A stretch of 64,000 nt of DNA. Source: Vicingaceae bacterium (lineage in GTDB: Bacteria; Bacteroidota; Bacteroidia; Flavobacteriales_E; Vicingaceae). The position numbers and the translations under genes were made by a program. The first letter of the stretch is position 1. Each line of letters opens with the position of its first letter. The notes beneath the pieces are model-generated. The model searched no databases and was not told the origin of the DNA. It saw only the letters and a list, made by a program, of their open reading frames with translations. The stretch spans positions 806,001 through 870,000 of the forward strand of contig JAGYIE010000001.1 of assembly GCA_018402765.1 (NCBI GenBank). The letters are read 5' to 3'. This document shows positions 43,146 through 53,467 of this stretch, one piece after another.

Positions 43146-44408
43146 TTGGAAACAACCCAACTCAATAAAAAGAAAATATTTAATGATCCCATTTATGGAT
43201 TTATCTCAATTCCTCATGAATTAATTTATGATTTAATCGAGCATCCATACTTTCAGCGATTACGTAGAATTAATCAGCTTGGATTAACGCATTTGGTCTA
43301 CCCCGGTGCTTTGCATACGCGTTTTCACCATGCTATGGGAGCTATGCATCTCATGCAAAGAGCCATAGATGTTATCCGCTCCAAAGGGCACGAAATAACA
43401 GATGAAGAGGCTACAGGTGTTACCATTGCTATTCTCTTGCACGATATTGGTCACGGACCATTTTCTCATGCACTAGAGTATTGTATTGTGCAAAATGTAA
43501 CCCATGAGACCATCTCAGCACTCATTATGGATCGCCTAAATAAAGAGTTCAACGGACAGTTATCGCTGGGCATTGAAATATTTAAAAATCATTACCATAA
43601 AAAGTTTCTTCATCAATTGGTTTCATCCCAGCTAGACATGGACCGATTGGATTATTTAAAACGCGATAGTTTTTATACAGGGGTATCCGAAGGTGTTATT
43701 TCCGCCGATCGAATTATTTCAATGCTCAATGTAAAAGACGATGCCTTATGTGTAGAAGCAAAAGGAATTTATTCTATTGAAAAGTTTATCATTGCACGCC
43801 GACTAATGTATTGGCAGGTCTATTTGCACAAAACTGTGCTTTCTGCTGAGCAACTGTTGGTGCATATTTTAAAACGTGCAAAATTACTTGCTGAAAGAAA
43901 AGTAGAACTTTTTGCTACACCAACCTTTCATGCTTTTCTCTACCACGATTATGATAGTAATTCGTTTGAAAAAGATCCAAAGGTGCTTGATCAATTTGCT
44001 GCATTAGATGATTTTGATATAACGGCATCAATCAAAGCATGGCAAAATCATGCCGATAAAATTCTTTCTACTTTATGCAAAAGCATTCTGAATCGCCATT
44101 TGTATAAAATTGAATTATCAAATGACCCTGTAGATAAAATTAAGGTGGAAGAATTAAAGACTCAAGTAAAGGAGAAGTTAGGTATCAGCGCCGAAGATTG
44201 TGATTCCTTAGTATTCACCGGAAAGATTGCTAACAACGCCTACAACCCTAAAAATGATAAAATTAACTTATTATTTAAAGACGGAAGTGTGAAGGATATT
44301 GCAGAAGCAGCTGACCAATTAAACATATCCATGTTATCAAAATCAGTGACTAAATATTACCTCTGCTATCCTAAACAAAGTATGGTTAATAACTTCGATA
44401 ATATCTAA
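43146..44408 (+). CDS. HD-domain phosphohydrolase
   Basis: A 420-aa cytoplasmic protein starting at TTG 43146. The HD metal site is complete: HTRFHHAMG (H61/H62), LLHDIGHGPFSHALE with HD at residues 99-100, and a distal Asp in LDMDRLDYL. The IFNDPIYGFISIPHELIYDL opening is typical of the Bacteroidota form. Relatives act on nucleotides such as dNTPs; the substrate here is unproved. It is transcribed divergently from porX. Confidence 0.88.
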   Translation: METTQLNKKKIFNDPIYGFISIPHELIYDLIEHPYFQRLRRINQLGLTHLVYPGALHTRFHHAMGAMHLMQRAIDVIRSKGHEITDEEATGVTIAILLHDIGHGPFSHALEYCIVQNVTHETISALIMDRLNKEFNGQLSLGIEIFKNHYHKKFLHQLVSSQLDMDRLDYLKRDSFYTGVSEGVISADRIISMLNVKDDALCVEAKGIYSIEKFIIARRLMYWQVYLHKTVLSAEQLLVHILKRAKLLAERKVELFATPTFHAFLYHDYDSNSFEKDPKVLDQFAALDDFDITASIKAWQNHADKILSTLCKSILNRHLYKIELSNDPVDKIKVEELKTQVKEKLGISAEDCDSLVFTGKIANNAYNPKNDKINLLFKDGSVKDIAEAADQLNISMLSKSVTKYYLCYPKQSMVNNFDNI

Positions 44409-44432
44409 TTAAATGAACGCTTAAATAATTAC

Positions 44433-44440
44433 TATTTTTG
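44433..44440 (+). promoter_or_regulatory. -7 promoter box of the lipid A gene cluster
   Basis: TATTTTTG fits TAnnTTTG and ends 4 nt before the lpxD ATG (44445), implying almost no leader. No -33 TTTG at standard spacing. Confidence 0.55.
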
Positions 44441-44444
44441 ACCC

Positions 44445-45482
44445 ATGGAATTTTCTGCGCATCAAATTGCTGAAATGTTAGGTGGAACAGTAGAAGGAAA
44501 CCCTGACGCAACTGTAAATACCTTAGCTAAAATAGAGGAAGGCAAGCCTAAATCATTATCATTTTTGGCTAACCCAAAATATACCCATTTCATTTATTCT
44601 ACAGAGGCTACAATAGTGATTGTAGGCAACGACTTCAAGGCTGAAGAGCCAATTAAAGACAGTTGCACCTTGATTCGAGTGGAAGATGCTTATGCAAGTT
44701 TTGGAAAGCTATTACAAGCTTATAATCAGATTAAAAACAATAAAGTTGGCATAGATAAACAAACCTCTATTTCTGAATCAGCTCTATTAGGGGAAAACTT
44801 ATATATTGGCGCATTTACTACTATTGGTGACAATGTTGCTATCGGAGATAATGTAAAGTTATATCCTGGCTGTTACATTGGCGACAATGTAACGATTGGT
44901 GCTAATACCACTATATTTGCTGCTGTTAAAATTTACAGCGATTGTGTTGTTGGTGCTGAATGCATGATTCATGCAGGAGTAGTTATTGGTGCAGATGGAT
45001 TTGGCTTTGCTCCAAATGCGGAAAATCAATACAATAAAGTTCCTCAAATTGGAAATGTAATTCTAGAAGATCATGTAGAAGTTGGTGCGAATACATCAAT
45101 TGATCGGGCTACATTGGGCTCAACGATTATCAGAAAAGGAGTTAAATTGGACAATTTAGTTCAGGTAGCTCATAATGTAGAAGTTGGTGAAAATACAGTA
45201 ATTGCAGCTCAAACAGGAATTGCAGGCTCAACCAAAATTGGTAAAAACTGTATGATTGGCGGCCAAGTTGGGTTTGCAGGTCACTTAATCATTGGTGAGA
45301 ATGTAAAAATCGCGGCTCAATCAGGAATTGGAAACAACATCAAAGACAATGAAATTGTGCAAGGTTCGCCCGCATTCTCTATAGGAGATTATAAACGTTC
45401 TTATGTGATCTTTAAAAATCTTCCACAAATGAATACAGAATTAAGACAATTAAAATCGGAAGTATCCGAATTGAAAAAATAG
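44445..45482 (+). CDS. lpxD: UDP-3-O-acyl-glucosamine N-acyltransferase
   Basis: A 345-aa left-handed parallel beta-helix enzyme that adds the second acyl chain (N-linked) to the lipid A precursor. The N-terminal uridine-binding domain (1-100) is followed by many hexapeptide repeats and the catalytic region [14 protein letters not shown] with H243. The C-terminus has the usual helical tail. First gene of a run with lpxC-fabZ and lpxA. Confidence 0.95.
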   Translation: MEFSAHQIAEMLGGTVEGNPDATVNTLAKIEEGKPKSLSFLANPKYTHFIYSTEATIVIVGNDFKAEEPIKDSCTLIRVEDAYASFGKLLQAYNQIKNNKVGIDKQTSISESALLGENLYIGAFTTIGDNVAIGDNVKLYPGCYIGDNVTIGANTTIFAAVKIYSDCVVGAECMIHAGVVIGADGFGFAPNAENQYNKVPQIGNVILEDHVEVGANTSIDRATLGSTIIRKGVKLDNLVQVAHNVEVGENTVIAAQTGIAGSTKIGKNCMIGGQVGFAGHLIIGENVKIAAQSGIGNNIKDNEIVQGSPAFSIGDYKRSYVIFKNLPQMNTELRQLKSEVSELKK

Positions 45483-45493
45483 ATACCTCACCT

Positions 45494-46882
45494 ATGAGTG
45501 ATAAACAAAAGACCATTAATAATGAAGTTAGCCTATCAGGGATAGGACTTCATACAGGAGAAAAAGTTACCTTAACATTTAAACCAGCTCCTGAAAACCA
45601 CGGTTATAAATTCAAGCGAATAGACCTTGAAGGACAACCTACCATTGATGCTAATGTAGACTTAGTAGTTGATACCTCTAGAGGAACAACGCTAGAGCAA
45701 AATGGAGCAAGAGTATACACCACTGAGCACGCTTTGGCTGCAGTATATGGCTTAGGAATAGACAACATTATTATAGAAATTGATGGCAAAGAAATCCCGA
45801 TTATGGATGGAAGTGCTCGTTACTTCGTAGAAGCCTTGTTGAAAGCTGAAATAGTAGAGCAAGATGCTGAGAAAGATTACTATGTAGTGACAGAGAATTT
45901 AGCATTTGAAGACCAAGAGAAAGGAACAGAAATGTTAATGGTTCCTCAAGATGAGTTTAGGTTAACTGTGATGGTGGACTATAACTCTAAAATCTTGGGA
46001 ACTCAGCATGCGCACATGTATCATTTGGGTGAATTTTTGCCAGAGATATCAAACTGTAGAACTTTTGTTTTCTTAAGAGAACTTGAGGTGTTAGCAAAGC
46101 ACGGACTTATAAAAGGAGGCGATTTAGATAATGCGATTGTATTAGTTGATCAGGTTCTACCTCAAGAAAAAATAGATGAAATTGCTGATCTTCTGGGAAA
46201 ACCTAAAATGGAAATCAAAGAAGCAGGCGTTTTAAACAACCTAGAATTGCATTTTCAAAATGAGCCTGCAAGACATAAGTTACTAGATATAGTTGGCGAT
46301 TTAGCACTAGTTGGCCGTCCAATAAAAGGACATATTTTAGCTGCTAGACCTGGTCATAAAGGAAATACGGACTTTGCTAAATTGATCAAAAAGCGAATAA
46401 AAGACGACACTAAGAAGCCCCCTGCTTATGATGTAAATAAAGAGCCTATCTTTAATATCGAACAAATCCAAGGCATGCTTCCGCATAGGTATCCATTTTT
46501 GCTAATCGATAAAATTATTGAACTATCAGACAGTCATGTAGTGGGAGTTAAAAATGTGACCATGAACGAGGATTACTTCCAAGGTCACTTCCCAGGAAGT
46601 CCAGTAATGCCAGGAGTGCTTCAAATAGAAGCCATGGCACAAACAGGAGGAATTCTAGTTTTAAACTCTGTTCCAGATCCTGAAAATTATTTAACCTACT
46701 TCATGAAAATTGATAATGTAAAGTTTAAAAGCAAAGTAGTCCCTGGAGACACGTTAGTTTTTAAATTAGAATTGTTATCTCCTATTAGAAGAGGAATTTG
46801 CCATATGAAAGGAACAGCCTATGTAGGTGATAAAATCGCTACAGAAGGCGAATTAATGGCACAAATAGTAAAAGTAAAGTAA
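45494..46882 (+). CDS. lpxC/fabZ: Bifunctional UDP-3-O-acyl-GlcNAc deacetylase / (3R)-hydroxyacyl-ACP dehydratase
   Basis: A 462-aa natural fusion. Residues 1-300 are the zinc-dependent deacetylase LpxC (GLHTGEKVTL, YTTEHALAAVYGLGIDNI and the late RHKLLDIVGDLALVG with catalytic His/Asp). From about residue 316 follows FabZ (MLPHRYPFLLIDKI with its His, then HFPGSPVMPGVLQIEAMAQT with its Glu). This fusion is characteristic of Bacteroidota. It couples lipid A commitment to hydroxyacyl-ACP dehydration. Confidence 0.96.
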   Translation: MSDKQKTINNEVSLSGIGLHTGEKVTLTFKPAPENHGYKFKRIDLEGQPTIDANVDLVVDTSRGTTLEQNGARVYTTEHALAAVYGLGIDNIIIEIDGKEIPIMDGSARYFVEALLKAEIVEQDAEKDYYVVTENLAFEDQEKGTEMLMVPQDEFRLTVMVDYNSKILGTQHAHMYHLGEFLPEISNCRTFVFLRELEVLAKHGLIKGGDLDNAIVLVDQVLPQEKIDEIADLLGKPKMEIKEAGVLNNLELHFQNEPARHKLLDIVGDLALVGRPIKGHILAARPGHKGNTDFAKLIKKRIKDDTKKPPAYDVNKEPIFNIEQIQGMLPHRYPFLLIDKIIELSDSHVVGVKNVTMNEDYFQGHFPGSPVMPGVLQIEAMAQTGGILVLNSVPDPENYLTYFMKIDNVKFKSKVVPGDTLVFKLELLSPIRRGICHMKGTAYVGDKIATEGELMAQIVKVK

Positions 46883-46885
46883 ACG

Positions 46886-47662
46886 ATGAGCCTAAGTTAT
46901 ATACATCCTGATGCGAAAATCGGGAAAAACGTTACCGTAGAGCCCTTTGCATATATTGCAGCAGATGTAGAAATTGGCGATGGCACATGGATTGGTCCAA
47001 ATGCTACAATATTGGATGGTGCAAGAATTGGAAAAAATTGTCAACTATTTCCTGGAGCTGTAATTTCAGCTGTACCACAAGACCTAAAATATCAAGGAGA
47101 GATAACCACTGCGGAGATTGGGGATAACACAATTATTCGAGAATGCGTTACCATCAACAAAGGAACTACAGATAGATATAAAACGACGGTAGGCAGCAAC
47201 TGCCTTCTAATGGCATATGTGCATTTAGGCCACGATGTTTCAGTTGGAAACAATTGTATTTTAGCAAATTCTGCAAATATAGCAGGACATGTAAACATTG
47301 AGGACTACGCAATATTAGAAGGTATTGTGGCTGTTCAACAATTTATTTCTATCGGAGCACATAGCTTTGTAGCAGGAGGTTCTTTGGTACGTAAAAATGT
47401 ACCTCCTTTTGTAAAGGCAGCGAGAGAGCCATTAAGTTATGTTGGAGTTAATTCTATCGGTTTGCGTAGAAGAGGATTTTCGAATGAAGCAATCGTTCAA
47501 ATAGAAGATATATACAGAACACTCTACGTAAAAGGAAAGAACGTGTCTACATCTCTAGATATTATCTCTTTAGAAGCTCCAGAATCTCCAGAAAAAGCGT
47601 TGATTTTAGAATTTATACGAAATTCAGAGAAAGGAATCATAAGAGGACCATTGTCACTTTAA
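46886..47662 (+). CDS. lpxA: UDP-N-acetylglucosamine O-acyltransferase
   Basis: A 258-aa left-handed beta-helix protein, first step of lipid A synthesis. It shows hexapeptide repeats, the AVPQDLKYQGE loop and the catalytic region HLGHDVSVG with H116 (the second His of the HxxHD motif). The C-terminal helical bundle begins after LRRRGFS. The gap to lpxC-fabZ is 3 nt. Confidence 0.96.
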   Translation: MSLSYIHPDAKIGKNVTVEPFAYIAADVEIGDGTWIGPNATILDGARIGKNCQLFPGAVISAVPQDLKYQGEITTAEIGDNTIIRECVTINKGTTDRYKTTVGSNCLLMAYVHLGHDVSVGNNCILANSANIAGHVNIEDYAILEGIVAVQQFISIGAHSFVAGGSLVRKNVPPFVKAAREPLSYVGVNSIGLRRRGFSNEAIVQIEDIYRTLYVKGKNVSTSLDIISLEAPESPEKALILEFIRNSEKGIIRGPLSL

Positions 47663-47665
47663 CAG

Positions 47666-48286
47666 ATGAAATTAGAGCTCAAAAACTTAGGCAGACGCTT
47701 TAATAAAGAATGGATATTTAGAGGTTTGAATGCTGTAATTGATGCTCAAAACCCAACGGTGTTATTTGGACACAATGGTTCCGGCAAAAGCACTTTACTT
47801 AAACTGCTTTCAGCAAGTGAGCTTCCGTCTGAGGGAGAAATAATTTACGGAGACTATGGAAATATTATTTCTCCAGAAAATATCTATAAACATATAGGAA
47901 TGGCAGCCCCCTACATGGAGCTACCGGAAGAATATACACTTGGAGAGCTGTTGACTTTTAACTTAAAGTTTAAGCCTTTCATCAATAATTATACTAAGGA
48001 AGACATTGCTTCCATAGCTTACCTAGATGATGCTCTAAATAAACAAATAAAAGTATTTTCGTCAGGTATGAAACAACGGCTGAAACTAGCATTAGCCTTA
48101 TTTACAGAAAATAAAATTATTCTACTCGACGAACCCACTTCAAATATGGACGAAAGAGGAGTGGAATGGTATATGAATCAAGTAGAAAAGGCAACAAAAG
48201 GGAAAACAGTAATTATTTGCTCAAATGCGCATGTAGAAGAGCACTTTTTTTGCACTCAGGAGATAGATATTAATCAGTATAAATAG
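47666..48286 (+). CDS. ABC transporter ATP-binding protein
   Basis: A 206-aa nucleotide-binding subunit with Walker A GHNGSGKSTLL (around residue 35), a signature variant FSSGMKQRLKLAL, and Walker B IILLDEPTSNMD. No permease is encoded next to it, so the transporter partner lies elsewhere. The CcmA-like (short, single-domain) type is common for heme or polysaccharide exporters in Bacteroidota. It follows lpxA by 3 nt. Confidence 0.88.
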   Translation: MKLELKNLGRRFNKEWIFRGLNAVIDAQNPTVLFGHNGSGKSTLLKLLSASELPSEGEIIYGDYGNIISPENIYKHIGMAAPYMELPEEYTLGELLTFNLKFKPFINNYTKEDIASIAYLDDALNKQIKVFSSGMKQRLKLALALFTENKIILLDEPTSNMDERGVEWYMNQVEKATKGKTVIICSNAHVEEHFFCTQEIDINQYK

Positions 48287-48311
48287 ACGATAAACAATAA
48301 AGCAGATTGTC

Positions 48312-48319
48312 TAAATTTG
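48312..48319 (+). promoter_or_regulatory. -7 promoter box of efp
   Basis: TAAATTTG fits TAnnTTTG and lies 24 nt before the ATG at 48344. It also shows that the upstream in-frame TTG at 48317 is not the start, because it overlaps this box. Confidence 0.55.
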
Positions 48320-48343
48320 CTCCATAATTTCAAAACAACACAT

Positions 48344-48910
48344 ATGGCAAATACATCAGATTTCAGAAACGGGTTATGCATCAAATTCAACCATGATTTA
48401 TATACTATTGTTGAATTTCAACATGTAAAACCTGGAAAAGGAGCTGCATTTGTAAGAACAAAGCTTAAAAGTTTAACCTCAGGAAAGGTTATCGACAATA
48501 CCTTTAATGCGGGTGTAAAGGTAGAAACTGTTCGAATTGAAAGAAGAAAATATCAGTACCTTTTTAAAGATGACAGTGGATACCACTTTATGGACGCTGA
48601 AACGTTTGAGCAAACTTTTTTACCTGAAGCGTTGATCAATGCGCCTCAATTTTTGAAAGAGGGCAATGATGTAGAAGTCGTATTTCATGCAGAAGAAGAA
48701 AAAGCATTAGAGTGTGAACTTCCTTCATTTGTAGAATTAGAAATCACCTATACTGAACCTGGAATAAAAGGCGATACAGCCACAAACGCTTCTAAAAAAG
48801 CGACTGTAGAAACCGGAACAGAAATCAATGTTCCGTTGTTTATAAATGAAGGCGATAAAGTTAAAATTGATACACGAAGCGGAAGCTATGTAGAACGCGT
48901 AAAATCATAA
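48344..48910 (+). CDS. efp: Elongation factor P
   Basis: A 188-aa protein that relieves ribosome stalling at polyproline stretches. The modified-loop segment [15 protein letters not shown] contains the conserved Lys, and the domain III ending [14 protein letters not shown] is standard. I chose ATG 48344 ([13 protein letters not shown]) because it matches the known N-terminus of EF-P and the earlier start lies in the promoter. Confidence 0.95.
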   Translation: MANTSDFRNGLCIKFNHDLYTIVEFQHVKPGKGAAFVRTKLKSLTSGKVIDNTFNAGVKVETVRIERRKYQYLFKDDSGYHFMDAETFEQTFLPEALINAPQFLKEGNDVEVVFHAEEEKALECELPSFVELEITYTEPGIKGDTATNASKKATVETGTEINVPLFINEGDKVKIDTRSGSYVERVKS

Positions 48911-48914
48911 TATA

Positions 48915-49856
48915 TTGAAACTAGAACGATCATCTACCCTGCAAAAGATTGCAGACTTACTTGACGCCCCATTTAAAGGAGATGCAAATTTAAAAGTACT
49001 AGGAATCAATGAGATTCACCGAGTAGAAGTAGGTGATATCGTTTTTGTAGATCATCCGAAATACTACGACAAAGCATTAAATTCAAATGCTACCATCGTA
49101 ATCATAAATAAAGACGTTCCTTTCCCTGCAGGGAAAGGAATTATAATTACAGAAGACCCTTTTAAGAGTTTTAACTTTTTGACGAACTTTTTCAGACCTT
49201 TTGTATTTAATACCAACCAAGTAGCTGATAGTGCAGAAATTGGTAACAACTGTAAAATTCACAGTACAGTAGTTATTGGTGATCATGTAAAAATTGGCAA
49301 TAATTGTATCATTCATCCCAATGTAACTATCTATGAAGGTTGTGAAATTGGCAATAACGTAATTATTCATGCCAATACTGTTATCGGGGGACATGCTTTT
49401 TATTACAAAAAACGAAGCGACCATTTCGAACGCTTAAATAGCTGTGGAACAGTGGTTATTGAAGACAATGTAGATATCGGAGCTTCTTGTACTATCGATC
49501 GAGGTGTTACAGCAATTACTAGAATTGGTGAAGGAACTAAAATAGATAACCTTGTACAAATAGGGCATGACACTGTAATTGGTAAAATGTGTCTATTTGC
49601 GGCTCATGTTGGAGTTGCAGGATGCTGTACCATTGGAAACAACGTTAGCTTGTGGGGTCAGGTAGGTACTACTTCAGGAATAACCATTGGTGACGGAGCT
49701 GCTGTATTGGGAAAATCTGGAGTAAGTAAATCATTAGAAGGTGGAAAAGTTTATTTTGGAGTGCCTGCTGAGGAAAATAGAGCAAAGTTAAAAGAGTTAG
49801 CTTCAATAAGAAGAATACCCTCTATCCTAGACCATCTTAAGGACTTGGATAAATAA
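48915..49856 (+). CDS. Second LpxD-like N-acyltransferase
   Basis: A 313-aa left-handed beta-helix protein starting at TTG 48915, 4 nt after efp. It keeps the catalytic arrangement of LpxD (IDNLVQIGHDTVIG with H218) and a uridine-binding type N-terminal domain, but is shorter and distinct in sequence from lpxD at 44445. It may use another acceptor or acyl donor. Its stop overlaps the next start by 1 nt. Confidence 0.82.
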   Translation: MKLERSSTLQKIADLLDAPFKGDANLKVLGINEIHRVEVGDIVFVDHPKYYDKALNSNATIVIINKDVPFPAGKGIIITEDPFKSFNFLTNFFRPFVFNTNQVADSAEIGNNCKIHSTVVIGDHVKIGNNCIIHPNVTIYEGCEIGNNVIIHANTVIGGHAFYYKKRSDHFERLNSCGTVVIEDNVDIGASCTIDRGVTAITRIGEGTKIDNLVQIGHDTVIGKMCLFAAHVGVAGCCTIGNNVSLWGQVGTTSGITIGDGAAVLGKSGVSKSLEGGKVYFGVPAEENRAKLKELASIRRIPSILDHLKDLDK

Positions 49857-51082
49857 TGAGCGGTGATAGCAATGAGAATCAAATCAATGAGAAACTTACC
49901 CTCTCAAAGGTAAAACTTGATGCACTGTTAAAGGTTACCATTGGTATCAATGAAAATTTAGCAAAAGAAGAGCTTCTAAAGTTATTCTTTTCTGTTCTCT
50001 ATAATGACTTGAAAATTGGCAAGATTGGATTGTTTATCAACGATTCTAAAACGAATAATTCCTTACTTAAAGGGTTTTCTAGCCAAGAAGTAGATAAAAT
50101 TGATTGGGAAATTCTTTCTGAACTGGTCAAAAGTATTCACGTAACGAATCAAAATGACCCAGAATTCTTAAGAGTGTTTGATGTCGTAATTCCGATCAAA
50201 CACAAGGAACAAGATTTAGCCTATTTATTGCTTTCTGATTTTGATGGTGAGAAGTTAGAAGTTAGTCCGATTATTAAACATCTGCATTTTATTCAAACAC
50301 TCACAAACATTCTATTGGTAGCATTCGAGAATAAAAGACTGTACCAAGAGAATGTTAACAAAGCAACACTTCAACGAGAAATGGAGCTAGCTAAAAAAAT
50401 GCAGCAGTTGCTAATTCCTAACGAACTGATTCAAAACAACTCATATCAATTCAACTCCTTATATCTTCCATATAGTGATGTTGGTGGTGATTATTTTGAT
50501 GTTATACAGTTACCTGACAATAAAGTTGGTTTCTGCGTCGCTGATGTATCCGGAAAAGGTATTTCTGCAGCCTTATTAATGGCCAATTTTCAAGCTAATC
50601 TAAGGACACTTATTCATGGTTCTAAATCATTGGAGGAGCTTGTGATTAAACTTAATAAGCGGGTAATTGAAAGCGGAGGAATGGAAAAGTTTATCACCTT
50701 ATTTGTTGGAATTTATAATCCTAAAGATAGAATGCTATCCACCGTAAATTGCGGCCATAACCCACCTTTGTTATTTCAAAATTCAGAAACTATAGAGCTA
50801 AAAAAAGGGACTACCGTTTTAGGTATGTTCCCTGTTCTACCAGAAATATTAGTTGAGAACCATAGTATAGCTAAAAATGCTAAATTACTCTGCTATACAG
50901 ATGGGATAAGTGAAATAACGAACGTATCGGGCGAGGAATTTGGAATAAATCAATTGGTGGAAATTTTAGAAAATTACCCTCCAAAAGAAATAACTGAGAT
51001 GGTTAAAAAACGAGCTGATGCATTTAGAGGAAGCAAAATTATTCCTGACGACATCACCCTACTCTCCTGTTTTTTCTATTAG
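49856..51082 (+). CDS. SpoIIE/PP2C-type serine phosphatase with N-terminal GAF-like region
   Basis: A 408-aa protein. Residues about 20-170 look GAF-like, a coiled-coil (ATLQREMELAKKMQQLLIPN) follows, and the phosphatase domain has GGDYFDVIQLPDNKVGFCVA followed by DVSGKGISAALLMANFQA, NCGHNPPLLF, CYTDGISEI and DDITLL. Metal-binding Asps are present. Such RsbU-like phosphatases act on anti-anti-sigma factors; no partner is seen nearby. It ends convergently over the O-antigen gene (24 nt overlap). Confidence 0.88.
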   Translation: MSGDSNENQINEKLTLSKVKLDALLKVTIGINENLAKEELLKLFFSVLYNDLKIGKIGLFINDSKTNNSLLKGFSSQEVDKIDWEILSELVKSIHVTNQNDPEFLRVFDVVIPIKHKEQDLAYLLLSDFDGEKLEVSPIIKHLHFIQTLTNILLVAFENKRLYQENVNKATLQREMELAKKMQQLLIPNELIQNNSYQFNSLYLPYSDVGGDYFDVIQLPDNKVGFCVADVSGKGISAALLMANFQANLRTLIHGSKSLEELVIKLNKRVIESGGMEKFITLFVGIYNPKDRMLSTVNCGHNPPLLFQNSETIELKKGTTVLGMFPVLPEILVENHSIAKNAKLLCYTDGISEITNVSGEEFGINQLVEILENYPPKEITEMVKKRADAFRGSKIIPDDITLLSCFFY

Positions 51083-52498
51083 GTAATCCTTGTGATAAAC
51101 ATCTATGGCTACTATTATGGCAATAAATCCCCAAAATGGAACAGCCATTTTATCAGCATCCAAAAAGTTATTTAGAAACCCATGAACAACATAGGTTGAA
51201 AATCCTAAAATAGTAGTTAACACAATAGATTTTACCTCACCTTTAGGCAGATAATGATATAGCTGTGATCCTTTATAATAAACCATTACGATTATCAATA
51301 CATAAGTCAACGTTCCCATGAGCCCCATCTCAGCAAGTGGCCCAATGTATTCACTATGTGCATTTCCAACATCTCCTGAGTTGGTAGAAATAATTGTTAA
51401 ATCTTCATTTGCCTGAAAAGGAGCATACTGAAATTGATACGTTCCTGGACCAAACCCAAATACCGGGCGCTCTTCAAACATCCGAAAAGAAGACTTCCAT
51501 CTATTAATCCGTTCAAGGTTTGATGCATCAGTAGATATATTTGAAATGGATTGAATATGTTCAACTAAACTAGTACTAGTAGAATCTTGGTTGTTCTGCT
51601 CTAAAACCTTGATTATCTGCGTCCAAAATAGTCCTATAAAAAGACCAAAAAATAATGAGACTGAAAAAATGAAACTAAACTTAATTTTCAAACGGTAAAT
51701 TACAAAAAGTAAAAGTGCAAAAACAACACTAATCCACGCTGCTCTTCCATGAGAAAATACTAAGCCTAGGGTATAAACTAGAATAAAAGCAAAGGAAATT
51801 AATTGGTATCGCTTAAATCGGGGATTAAAAGCCAAATAAAAGAGAGCAGGATATACAAATGCTAAAACAGCTCCATACACCGTGTGATCTTTTAAAAAGG
51901 GCTGCATGACCCAATGGGCCGATCGTTCACCAAATGCATACATACTATGATGGATAGTAGTATAAACAACAACTCCAAATAATGGAATAATGAATAACCA
52001 AAAGAATCGATTAATATTTCTATAATTTGAAAATAACTGTGTTGCCACAAAGTAAAAAGTAACAATAAACCACAATCTAGATACTAGAAACTTAAATGAT
52101 ACCAAAATCATTTCTGAAGTTAGCATGGTAATAAATATCCAAAATAAATAGAGTAGAATCGCAACAGTTATTGGATGCTGTAATATTCTATAATCGAATT
52201 TACGTTCGTATAACAATCGCAGAAAGAAGATAATCATCACTCCAAACATTAGTGGTTCAGTAGGTAAGAACATTCCTACTCCTCCAAGAGCAAACTCTTC
52301 GATGCTTAATGACAACGGTGTTGCAAAAGCAATAAAAAGCATCAGCTTATCTAAAGCTAAAAATGCCATAAGGCCTAATGCAATCACAAAAGGTACAAGA
52401 GAAAACCAATAGACTTCCATGGCAATCAATACACCATTGGTCATGATAAAAAGAAAACTCAATATCAAAAAAACATTATTCTTTAAATAATCAGTCAT
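51059..52498 (-). CDS. O-antigen ligase/polymerase family membrane protein
   Basis: A 479-aa protein with about ten to twelve membrane helices and a large loop near FGFGPGTYQFQYAPF followed by HSEYIGPLAEMGLMG, the Wzy_C (O-antigen ligase/polymerase) signature. Inner-membrane, acting on lipid-linked sugar chains. It overlaps the Wzz gene start by 1 nt, in a surface polysaccharide export group. Confidence 0.85.
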   Translation of the reverse strand: MTDYLKNNVFLILSFLFIMTNGVLIAMEVYWFSLVPFVIALGLMAFLALDKLMLFIAFATPLSLSIEEFALGGVGMFLPTEPLMFGVMIIFFLRLLYERKFDYRILQHPITVAILLYLFWIFITMLTSEMILVSFKFLVSRLWFIVTFYFVATQLFSNYRNINRFFWLFIIPLFGVVVYTTIHHSMYAFGERSAHWVMQPFLKDHTVYGAVLAFVYPALFYLAFNPRFKRYQLISFAFILVYTLGLVFSHGRAAWISVVFALLLFVIYRLKIKFSFIFSVSLFFGLFIGLFWTQIIKVLEQNNQDSTSTSLVEHIQSISNISTDASNLERINRWKSSFRMFEERPVFGFGPGTYQFQYAPFQANEDLTIISTNSGDVGNAHSEYIGPLAEMGLMGTLTYVLIIVMVYYKGSQLYHYLPKGEVKSIVLTTILGFSTYVVHGFLNNFLDADKMAVPFWGFIAIIVAIDVYHKDYLIEKTGE

Positions 52499-53463
52499 TA
52501 ACCTTTGAGGTTGATTCTACTAACAATTAAAACAGTAGCTCCAAATACCAATGAGCCTATCATAGAAAGCGCAACGATTAACCATCGAACTGGATACGCT
52601 TTTTTATTATTTACTTCAGGCTCTACTAACAAATTAGAATAAGTAACTTCTTTTAAATAGTCCGACTGAGAAATCTCGTATTCAACTACTCTTTCATTGT
52701 ACTCTTTGGTATGAAGCTCTAACTCCAGTAATAAAGTGCTAAATCGCGGACCGTATTGCGCTACATTATTGAAAAGTGTTTCAATTTTCTCATTGGCCCC
52801 TGCTTTTCCTGACTTTAAAAAACCAACATATCCTTCAGTAACCCTCTCTGACTGAGATTTATAATCCATCAATTGATACTTTGAACTCAATTCGTTTATT
52901 TGCGCCAATGTGCTATCTATTTGAGCCTTTTTACGTTCTGCTAATTTCTTTCGGTAAACAACAACCTCTCCTACCTTCTCTCGGTTAATTCTTGTAACTA
53001 AAGTATTTAACTGTTTGATAATTTCAAGTACAATATCTCTTGCCTTTTCAGGGTCAACAGAAAGTGAGGTAATCCGAATAGATTCAAATTGAGTTTCACT
53101 AATACTAATATGCTCTCCATATCCTAATTTAACCCATGTTTTGGCATTGATATCAGCTGTATCGATATCGTATTCTTGATAAAGGTTAAACTTTTTAACT
53201 ATAGAATCTCGAATAATATTTGATTCTAAATATTGCTGTAACTGTTCTAGTGCTGTTTCATCAGAATATTCCCACACATTAGATGGGTATATTACAGCCG
53301 AAGACTCATACTTTGGTGTAATAAAAGCAGCACTAGAAAAAACAGCTGCCAGAATGCCACCAACTATTGAAATTCCGGCTAACAACTTAATATTCTCTAG
53401 ACTAAACTTTAGCAAATTCTTATTTCCACTCATGTAATCGTTTTGTTTTTCTTGAGTTTTCAT
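52498..53463 (-). CDS. Wzz-type chain-length determinant, copy 1
   Basis: A 321-aa protein with two membrane helices (residues about 30-50 near the N-terminus, and 294-314 at the C-terminus) and a helical periplasmic body. FITPKYESSAVIYPSN and PVRWLIVALSMIGSL are typical Wzz ends. It regulates polysaccharide chain length. Paralogue of the next gene, 4 nt away. Confidence 0.85.
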   Translation of the reverse strand: MKTQEKQNDYMSGNKNLLKFSLENIKLLAGISIVGGILAAVFSSAAFITPKYESSAVIYPSNVWEYSDETALEQLQQYLESNIIRDSIVKKFNLYQEYDIDTADINAKTWVKLGYGEHISISETQFESIRITSLSVDPEKARDIVLEIIKQLNTLVTRINREKVGEVVVYRKKLAERKKAQIDSTLAQINELSSKYQLMDYKSQSERVTEGYVGFLKSGKAGANEKIETLFNNVAQYGPRFSTLLLELELHTKEYNERVVEYEISQSDYLKEVTYSNLLVEPEVNNKKAYPVRWLIVALSMIGSLVFGATVLIVSRINLKG

Positions 53464-53467
53464 TGAA

